From assembly GCA_020854975.1 (NCBI GenBank), contig JAHKLQ010000118.1, positions 1 through 5,078 of the forward strand: 5,078 nt of DNA, given 5' to 3'. A program made the position numbers and the translations under genes. The notes under the pieces were generated by a model. The model did not search any database and was not told where the DNA came from. It saw only the letters and a list, made by a program, of their open reading frames with translations. Origin of the DNA: Methanobacterium sp. (GTDB taxonomy: Archaea; Methanobacteriota; Methanobacteria; Methanobacteriales; Methanobacteriaceae). Below, one piece after another: positions 1 through 5,078 of the stretch; position 1 is the first letter of the stretch; each line of letters opens with the position of its first letter.

Positions 1-114
1 CATGAGTTTATCCCTGTTTAATTAAGTTATTCTCTTATTTAACCTGTCTTAATCAGAATTTGTACCATCCAGATTGGAAGCCTATTTTTAACCACCTTAA
101 AAAAAACCCCTAAA

Positions 115-180
115 AACCCGGGTTAAATATGAACAGAATTGGTATAACTCTGGCATCATTTGGGAAAAACTATTTTTAAA
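115..180 (+). promoter_or_regulatory. Candidate archaeal promoter region of the ABC permease operon
   Basis: The spacer before the permease is AT-rich and has two TATA-like elements. One at 171-180 (TATTTTTAAA), preceded by the purine-rich GGGAAAAAC as a possible BRE, is centred about 26 bases before the ATG at 202. Transcription would then begin almost at the start codon, giving a leaderless mRNA. This fits the absence of a usable Shine-Dalgarno sequence: AGGG lies only one base before the ATG. A second element at 123-130 (TTAAATAT) would give a leader of about 50 bases. A perfect 10-base palindrome, AACCCGGGTT at 115-124, overlaps the edge of this second box and could be an operator. The choice between the two boxes is inference. 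Confidence 0.45.
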
Positions 181-201
181 GCGTATTTTAGACAATAGGG
201 C

Positions 202-1452
202 ATGAAATTCAGAAGTTTACTTTTAAAAAACATCACAAGAAACAAAACCAGGAGTTTACTGGCAATCCTTGGAATAGCCATAGGGGTAGCCACCATATTG
301 GGTTTAGGTCTGGTGACCAACGACCTGGCAGAATCAACCCAAAATGCGCTTACAGCAGATGCTGCTGATTTTTCAGTTGTTTATAGTACTACAGGAGGGG
401 GTGGCAGTCCAGGAGGAGCTCCTGGAGGGAGTGGTAGTCCTGGTGGTCAGCAACTTATAAATGAAACTAAAGTTACCGAGATCCAGCAAATATCTGGAGT
501 CAGTAAGGTAGCCGGAGTTCTGAGAACAAACGTTGATTTGGATGATACCAATAGCAGTACTAGTAGCACTAGTAATACAACCAGTAGCAGTACAGCCAGT
601 GCTTCCAATGACATGGGCCAGGGCCAAGGTGGTCAGGGTGCTTTACAAATGATGTATAGTGTGATTGGAATTGATAGCAGTGCCTTGAGCCTGGATGATA
701 TTGTAATAACCAATGGTACTGCATTTTCCAGTGAAAATGAAGTTATTATAGGTGAAATGGCTGCGGGAAGATTGAATAAAACCATAGGAGACACCCTAAC
801 CATCTCCAATCAGACATTCACCATTGTGGGAACCTATGAAACTGGTAACTTCATGGATGATAGTGGAGTGGTCATGTCCCTGGATAAGCTTCAAAGTCTC
901 ACTGGAAATACAGGAATGGTTTCCTTGATTCTGGTGAAAGCAACTAATGGTACCGATACCACCAGTCTGGCTGAAACCATTGAAGACACATATCCCGATG
1001 AACTATCCACTTCAACATCCCTTTCAGGAATGGAAAGGATGAATAATGGGCTTGAGGTCATTGAATCAGCTTCTTGGGCTGTCACCCTTCTTACCCTGTT
1101 GATAGGTAGTATCGTGGTGGTGGTGACCATGGTAAAATCAGTTGTGGAAAGAACAAGAGAAATAGGTGTGTTAAAAGCTGTAGGATGGACTAACAAGAGA
1201 ATATTAACCATGATAATTGGTGAATCTGTGGTTTTAGCATTACTAGCTGCCATTGTGGGCATAGTCATAGGTGTGGGTGTTGTGGAAATTATCAGCAGCG
1301 CCCAGATTATACCTGGTATTGAACCTGCATTCTCAGTTACCCTCTTCCTGGAAGCATTTTTAGTTGCAATATTCTTGGGTGTAATCGGTGGATTGTACCC
1401 AGCCTATCGAGCTTCTAAATTATCACCAACCGAGGCGTTGCGCTATGAATAA
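202..1452 (+). CDS. ABC transporter permease, MacB/FtsX family
   Basis: This 416-residue protein is the membrane subunit of a type VII (MacB/LolCDE-like) ABC transporter, expected to act in the cytoplasmic membrane as a dimer with the ATPase encoded next. The order is typical of MacB_PCD plus FtsX: a cytoplasmic N-terminus (MKFRSLLLKNITRNKTRS), TM1 at about 18-38, a large extracytoplasmic domain at about 40-290, then TM2 at about 291-312, TM3 at 335-361 and TM4 at 377-399. The coupling segment ERTREIGVLKAVGW (316-329) and the C-terminal YPAYRASKLSPTEALRYE are family hallmarks. Unusual are a Gly/Pro-rich stretch at 65-83 and a Ser/Thr/Asn-rich then Gly/Gln-rich stretch at 117-147, both inside the external domain, and several N-X-S/T sequons. 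The ATG at 202 gives the normal family N-terminus, and no other ATG follows until residue 138. No MacA-like adaptor is visible, as expected for a single-membrane cell. The substrate is unknown; exported peptides, lipids or lipoproteins are possibilities. The family call is firm. Confidence 0.95.
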   Translation: MKFRSLLLKNITRNKTRSLLAILGIAIGVATILGLGLVTNDLAESTQNALTADAADFSVVYSTTGGGGSPGGAPGGSGSPGGQQLINETKVTEIQQISGVSKVAGVLRTNVDLDDTNSSTSSTSNTTSSSTASASNDMGQGQGGQGALQMMYSVIGIDSSALSLDDIVITNGTAFSSENEVIIGEMAAGRLNKTIGDTLTISNQTFTIVGTYETGNFMDDSGVVMSLDKLQSLTGNTGMVSLILVKATNGTDTTSLAETIEDTYPDELSTSTSLSGMERMNNGLEVIESASWAVTLLTLLIGSIVVVVTMVKSVVERTREIGVLKAVGWTNKRILTMIIGESVVLALLAAIVGIVIGVGVVEIISSAQIIPGIEPAFSVTLFLEAFLVAIFLGVIGGLYPAYRASKLSPTEALRYE

Positions 1453-2113
1453 TGAATCCAATGTAATAGAAATCAAAAATCTTAAAAAAGGTTATGATCA
1501 TGGAAAAACCATGGCATTAAATGGAATCAACCTTGAAATCAAAAAAGGAGAGTTTGTTTCCTTAATGGGACCTTCTGGTTCCGGGAAATCAACTCTCCTG
1601 AATATGATTGGGGCTCTGGATAGGGCTGATGAAGGATCCATAAATGTCACTGGTTACAATCTGATGGAAAAGGAGGATTTCAGCCAGTTCAGATCAAAAG
1701 AGATTGGTTTCATCTTCCAGTTCCACAATTTAATACCTAATCTTACCGTATCAGAAAATGTTCAAATTCCCATGCTGGAAACGGACATTACAGATGAAGA
1801 AATGGCTAAAAGAGCAAACAAAATATTAGAATCTCTTAATATGGGTCATAGGATAGATCACCTTCCCACCAAACTTTCTGGGGGAGAAAGACAGAGGGTA
1901 GCCATAGGCCGGGCTCTGGTTAACCATCCTTCCATAATACTGGCAGATGAACCCACTGGATCTTTGGATTCTAAAACTGGAGATATCATCCTGAATATAC
2001 TGCGTGAAATACATCAAAAGGAGAATGTGACGTTGATACTGGTAACACATGAACCTTACGTGGCAGAAATGGCCGATAGGAAGATAAATCTTATGGATGG
2101 CCAAATATCATGA
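1445..2113 (+). CDS. ABC transporter ATP-binding protein, MacB/LolD type
   Basis: This 222-residue cytoplasmic ATPase powers the permease encoded just upstream. All nucleotide-binding motifs are intact: Walker A GPSGSGKST (42-50), Q-loop Q92 in FIFQFHNL, signature LSGGE (144-148), Walker B IILADE (164-169) with catalytic E169, D-loop SLD (173-175) and H-loop H202. The motif spacing and the phrases LNMIGALDRADEG and ADEPTGSLDS are typical of the MacB/LolD/FtsE class, whose usual length is about 220-240 residues. The start chosen is ATG 1445, which overlaps the permease stop by eight bases and has GAGG at 1432-1435, nine bases upstream. An in-frame GTG at 1388 would add 19 residues unlike the family that merely read through the conserved permease C-terminus. 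The overlap implies translational coupling and a defined permease:ATPase ratio. No third subunit follows, and a probable terminator lies shortly downstream, so the transporter is probably a homodimeric permease with two ATPases. Confidence 0.97.
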   Translation: MNNESNVIEIKNLKKGYDHGKTMALNGINLEIKKGEFVSLMGPSGSGKSTLLNMIGALDRADEGSINVTGYNLMEKEDFSQFRSKEIGFIFQFHNLIPNLTVSENVQIPMLETDITDEEMAKRANKILESLNMGHRIDHLPTKLSGGERQRVAIGRALVNHPSIILADEPTGSLDSKTGDIILNILREIHQKENVTLILVTHEPYVAEMADRKINLMDGQIS

Positions 2114-2139
2114 AAAATACACGGTAACCACTTGGTTAT

Positions 2140-2224
2140 AAGCCTTCAGACATCCGTTTTGTGACCGCCTCAATAACACCTCCATTTCTGAAGGCTTTCT
2201 CTTTTAATCTATTTTTTTTCTTTT
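2140..2224 (+). terminator. Hairpin and T-tract after the ABC operon
   Basis: An exact 11-base inverted repeat, AAGCCTTCAGA at 2140-2150 and TCTGAAGGCTT at 2187-2197, is followed at once by a pyrimidine-rich tract containing eight consecutive T (2212-2219) and four more T (2221-2224). It starts 27 bases after the ATPase stop, so it most simply ends the ABC operon transcript. Archaeal termination depends mainly on the T-tract; the stem may serve to stabilise the 3' end. The 36-base loop is much longer than in a normal intrinsic terminator. A smaller dyad, TAACCA/TGGTTA (2125-2138), lies just before it. Confidence 0.6.
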
Positions 2225-2244
2225 GAACTTAATTATGCGTTTAA

Positions 2245-2287
2245 ATTACATACAAAAAGAAAATTTATTATATTCAGATTACATACA
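2245..2287 (+). promoter_or_regulatory. Promoter of the 313-residue membrane protein, TATA box flanked by a direct repeat
   Basis: A TATA-like box TTTATTATA at 2264-2272 follows a purine-rich BRE-like run (2254-2263). The box is centred about 29 bases before the ATG at 2297, which puts the predicted RNA start only a few bases from the start codon. The gene has no Shine-Dalgarno sequence, so a leaderless message is likely. The decamer ATTACATACA occurs exactly twice, at 2245-2254 and 2278-2287. The copies are 33 bases apart (about three helical turns), one on each side of the TATA box, an arrangement that would suit a repressor or activator dimer. The promoter position is well supported by spacing; the operator role is inference. 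Confidence 0.5.
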
Positions 2288-2296
2288 GATATCTTT

Positions 2297-3238
2297 ATGA
2301 TATCCAAAGCAAAGGATTTGGGTTTTATTATTTTGTTTGTTTTCATCTTATTTTTGTCACTACATACATTAAGTGCCCATCAACCTCGACTGGACACTGG
2401 AAAGACTGTTTCTGTTGAAAATCCAATTATTGTGGAAAATCCGGAGATATCTCAGGCATTTTATGGGCAGTTGAATGGGGAACCCGTTTATTATCAAATA
2501 AACTCTGATAAACCATTTCAGTTATATGTGAACCTGCTAGTGCCCACTAGTCCAGGGCAGGGTGGTGAGCTGGTCTCAGCAGAGGTTACGGATGCTTCGG
2601 GGAACATTGTAATGTATCTAAACGGTACAAACTCCACTTGGACTCCTTATTTTGAAGAATTTGGAGGGGATTATTATCTTAAAGGTCCGGAAGCAACCCT
2701 GGAAGTGTCTGCTGGAACCTACAATATCAAAGTATTTAATTCCCAGAATCAGGGTAAATATTCCATTGCTATTGGTAAGATCGAAGCTTTCCCTGCCAAT
2801 GAGGCCTTAACTGCTCTTTTTACTTTACCCTTACTGAAACAACAATTCTTTGCCAAACCAATTACTACCCTGTTTTTTGAATTTGTGGGGATCATCCTGG
2901 CACTGGGAAGTCTTATGACTCTTTTCACTCTTATGTTGAAGTCCCGAAAGTCTGAAGAAATGACGAAAATAACCTTAAAATTTGGTGGGGTAGTAAAACC
3001 ACTATTATGGTTGGGAACCATAATCACCATCCTGGTTTGGGTCTGGGTGATGTACAACAATCCCCTAAATATATTGGGATTAGTTAACAGCATAATATTG
3101 ATCATAATCCTGATTATGACCTGGTTAGTAGGTTCCAGAACTATGAAAGCTAGTTTTGGGAAGTTACCCCTTATATCTACCACTTTATTGATTGTTTTAT
3201 GGTGGATATTTGTTTTCCTGGCCATATCCGTGATTTAG
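2297..3238 (+). CDS. Membrane protein of unknown function with extracytoplasmic beta-rich domain and four C-terminal helices
   Basis: I do not recognise this 313-residue protein as a named family. It starts with a signal peptide or anchor (about 9-27, possible cleavage after LSA at 27). Residues 28-165 form a hydrophilic domain of alternating strands, with motifs AHQPR (27-31), VENPEIS (46-52), YYQINSDKPFQLYVNLLVP (65-83), GGDYYLKGPE (123-132) and AGTYNIKVFNSQNQGKYSIAIG (139-160, split by a turn). The pattern recalls pre-peptidase-C or GOLD-like beta sandwiches; that fold guess is inference. Four hydrophobic helices follow at about 192-214, 235-252, 258-279 and 291-313. The positive loops KSRKSEEMTK (215-224) and GSRTMKASFGK (279-289) place those loops in the cytoplasm and the beta domain outside. 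Two adjacent sequons, NGT and NST (109-114), suggest glycosylation. There is no catalytic motif, so it could be a sensor, a receptor or a scaffold. It has its own promoter and is separated from the ABC operon by a terminator. The reading frame after its stop contains coding-like sequence (see findings). Confidence 0.85.
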   Translation: MISKAKDLGFIILFVFILFLSLHTLSAHQPRLDTGKTVSVENPIIVENPEISQAFYGQLNGEPVYYQINSDKPFQLYVNLLVPTSPGQGGELVSAEVTDASGNIVMYLNGTNSTWTPYFEEFGGDYYLKGPEATLEVSAGTYNIKVFNSQNQGKYSIAIGKIEAFPANEALTALFTLPLLKQQFFAKPITTLFFEFVGIILALGSLMTLFTLMLKSRKSEEMTKITLKFGGVVKPLLWLGTIITILVWVWVMYNNPLNILGLVNSIILIIILIMTWLVGSRTMKASFGKLPLISTTLLIVLWWIFVFLAISVI

Positions 3239-3346
3239 GTGATCCAGTGGATGATTATGAAAAATTTGATGCTAAAAATAAGTCGGTTATGGAAGATAAA
3301 ACATCTTCTAAGCCCTGCTAAAAATTATGATCCTTCTTGGTTATAA
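3237..3346 (+). CDS. Possible micro-ORF(s) behind a near-perfect Shine-Dalgarno sequence
   Basis: AGGTGATCC at 3237-3245 overlaps the stop codon of the membrane protein gene and matches nine consecutive bases of the expected complement of the archaeal 16S rRNA 3' end. It is the strongest such site in the window. Two overlapping short frames follow. One starts at GTG 3247, five bases after AGGTG, and encodes 24 hydrophilic, charge-rich residues ending KTSSKPC, with the stop at 3319-3321. About 17 of its 24 codons begin with a purine, which looks like real coding bias. The other starts at ATG 3251 and encodes 31 basic, hydrophobic residues (MIMKNLMLKISRLWKIKH...), with the stop at 3344-3346. 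Which frame is translated, if either, cannot be decided here. The first frame could instead be a detached C-terminal tail of the upstream gene. Confidence 0.3.
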
Positions 3347-3416
3347 TATAACAAAAACTTATGACCCTCTCCTGTTTGAATATGACAACTTATAACCACT
3401 TCTATTTGAATATAAC
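3322..3416 (+). repeat. Three imperfect tandem repeats of about 31 bases
   Basis: Units lie at 3322-3352, 3356-3386 and 3387-3416. The last two match at 25 of 30 aligned positions with one single-base gap. The first matches the second at 21 of 31 positions without gaps. Each unit opens with an AANTTATRA-type motif and ends with AATATRAC, so each carries two AT-rich, TATA-like cores about 20 bases apart. The array ends 19 bases before the ATG of the next gene. It may represent iterated regulator-binding sites or duplicated promoter elements. The unit is too degenerate, and lacks spacers, for a CRISPR array. Confidence 0.55.
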
Positions 3417-3427
3417 CAATCAGTGAT
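3389..3427 (+). promoter_or_regulatory. Candidate promoter and ribosome binding site of the COG2426 gene
   Basis: CTTATAACC at 3389-3397, inside the last tandem repeat, is a TATA-like element that would start transcription at about 3418. GTGAT at 3423-3427 then serves as a Shine-Dalgarno site eight bases before the ATG at 3436. An alternative TATA core, GAATATAACC at about 3408-3417, would give a leaderless RNA. The repeats make several overlapping TATA-like boxes, so the exact one is uncertain. Confidence 0.35.
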
Positions 3428-3435
3428 GTGACACC

Positions 3436-3876
3436 ATGAACTTGGAAGCTATACTCATTGTTTTTGCAGTTAGTTTTATTGAACTATGGTTGGCCATTCC
3501 TTTAGGACTGGCTATGGGAGTAAATCCTGTAATAGTTATTATTGCAGCAGCTTCAGGTGACATCTTAGCCGTGATCTGTGTTGCCTTCCTGGGAGAAAAT
3601 CTGAGGAGTCGTTTTTTAAGGTGGAAATATCAGGATGAGAATGCTTTGAAAAAAAGTCGATTATATGAGATATGGAATAAATATGGGGTGATTGGATTGG
3701 GACTATCCTCACCACTACTCTTTGGAGGTCCTCTTGGTGCAGCAGTGGGTATTGCTATGGGTGCTCGGAAAAATCATTTGATACTGTGGATGAGCGTAGG
3801 AATCATCCTGTGGAGTATTGGTTTGACTCTTGCAGGGCTAATGGGACTTTTAGCCCTGGAAACTATGTTTACATAA
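3436..3876 (+). CDS. COG2426 / PF06695 small membrane protein ('small multidrug export')
   Basis: This 146-residue integral membrane protein matches the PF06695 (Sm_multidrug_ex, COG2426) pattern. Near the N-terminus is FIELWLAIPLGLAMG (14-28), with the conserved acidic residue E16 followed by an IPLG turn. A hydrophobic segment follows at about 31-52, then a basic cytoplasmic loop with RSRFLRWKYQ (57-66). Next come the second family motif NKYGVIGLGLSSPLLFGGPLG (81-101, pivotal PLL and GGPLG turn) and a last hydrophobic helix at about 115-140. The length is normal for the family. The 'multidrug export' name is inherited and poorly tested; the fold is often compared with DedA-like proteins with re-entrant loops, so a lipid-related or ion-coupled transport role is as plausible as drug efflux. 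The start at ATG 3436 is supported by GTGAT eight bases upstream and by an in-frame TGA at 3424. It is probably transcribed alone: the spacers on both sides are about 200 bases and carry promoter-like elements. Confidence 0.9.
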   Translation: MNLEAILIVFAVSFIELWLAIPLGLAMGVNPVIVIIAAASGDILAVICVAFLGENLRSRFLRWKYQDENALKKSRLYEIWNKYGVIGLGLSSPLLFGGPLGAAVGIAMGARKNHLILWMSVGIILWSIGLTLAGLMGLLALETMFT

Positions 3877-3898
3877 TATGTAATCAGAGAAATTGAAT

Positions 3899-3914
3899 TT
3901 ATCAAACTTGATAA
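3899..3914. repeat. Palindrome TTATCAA-AC-TTGATAA
   Basis: This is a perfect 7-base dyad with a 2-base spacer, lying 23 bases after the stop of the COG2426 gene and about 50 bases before the ino1 TATA box. The spacer is short for an RNA hairpin and no T-tract follows, so a protein-binding site is likelier than a terminator. The same TATCAA/TTGATA half-sites reappear in the ino1 leader dyad at 4054-4083. Confidence 0.5.
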
Positions 3915-3959
3915 CTCCCATGGTTTCCCATTTCACAAACATTTAATAGATGGATCGGG

Positions 3960-3983
3960 CGAAAGATTTAATTAGTATATTTA
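3960..3983 (+). promoter_or_regulatory. Probable ino1 promoter (BRE plus TATA)
   Basis: CGAAAGA at 3960-3966 followed by TTTAATTA at 3967-3974 is close to the methanogen BRE/TATA pattern (CGAAA then a TTTATATA-like box), and is the best such match in the window. An overlapping AGTATATTTA (3974-3983) could also bind TBP. RNA would start near 3997-4006, leaving a leader of about 100-110 bases before the TTG start. That is long compared with the apparently leaderless genes upstream and leaves room for regulation in the RNA. Confidence 0.5.
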
Positions 3984-4053
3984 GATAAGTTTCACTCAGA
4001 AGAAGTTAAATAAGCGTATGAAAGAATAAGATATGAATATTGATTTTATCATA

Positions 4054-5078
<1,025 letters not shown>

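Noticed and set aside
373..627. Minus-strand open frame inside the permease gene
   Set aside because: It is a Thr/Ser/Ile-rich shadow opposite the low-complexity permease codons, without a ribosome site or recognisable domain.
891..1268. Minus-strand open frame inside the permease gene
   Set aside because: It lies opposite the conserved FtsX part of the permease; its composition is that of an antisense shadow and no family is recognisable.
1388..1444. Upstream GTG start extending the ATPase by 19 residues
   Set aside because: The extension reads through the conserved permease C-terminus in another frame and does not resemble ABC ATPase N-termini; ATG 1445 gives the usual start with GAGG upstream.
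1826..2104. Minus-strand open frame inside the ATPase gene
   Set aside because: It is antisense to the signature and Walker B region, Cys/Tyr/His-rich, with no motif.
2110..2127. ATG overlapping the ATPase stop (ATGA)
   Set aside because: The frame encodes only five residues before TAA, so no third subunit gene is coupled here.
2749..3225. 158-codon minus-strand open frame opposite the membrane protein
   Set aside because: It is long, but antisense to a hydrophobic gene with clear signal and helix structure, and it has no promoter or ribosome site of its own.
3322..3416. CRISPR array
   Set aside because: There are only three degenerate, directly abutting units without unique spacers and no cas genes nearby.

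Overview
The window looks like a chromosomal stretch of a methanogenic archaeon, most likely of the Methanobacteriales (Methanobacterium-like). This is inferred, not proven. The evidence is an archaeal/actinobacterial-type inositol-1-phosphate synthase, AT-rich intergenic spacers with BRE/TATA-like elements about 25 bases before start codons in place of bacterial -35/-10 boxes, apparently leaderless starts beside starts with GGTG-type ribosome binding sites, frequent AGA/AGG and ATA codons, and many N-glycosylation sequons in the extracytoplasmic domains. All recognised genes read left to right.

Layout. 1-201: spacer with a candidate promoter. 202-1452 and 1445-2113: two overlapping genes for a MacB/FtsX-type ABC permease and its LolD/MacB-type ATPase, which together make a complete transporter of unknown substrate. 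2140-2224: hairpin plus T-tract, a likely terminator. 2297-3238: an unrecognised membrane protein with a signal segment, an extracytoplasmic beta-rich domain and four C-terminal helices. It has its own TATA box, flanked by an exact 10-base direct repeat. 3239-3435: a spacer with a very strong Shine-Dalgarno sequence, two overlapping tiny reading frames and three degenerate 31-base tandem repeats. 3436-3876: a small COG2426-type ('small multidrug export', PF06695) membrane protein. 3877-4106: spacer with a promoter and two dyads built on the same TATCAA/TTGATA half-site. 4107-5078: the first 324 residues of myo-inositol-1-phosphate synthase, starting at TTG and running off the right edge.

How the genes relate. 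Only the ABC pair is clearly an operon. The other three genes each appear to have their own promoter. Ino1 supplies inositol phosphate for inositol-headgroup archaeal lipids. The remaining products are membrane proteins, so envelope function is a loose common theme, but nothing shows that they form one system. I see no mobile element, CRISPR array, tRNA or rRNA, and no clear new multi-gene system. The items most worth a second look are the micro-ORFs at 3247-3346, the tandem repeats at 3322-3416, the shared dyads before ino1, and the unrecognised protein at 2297.
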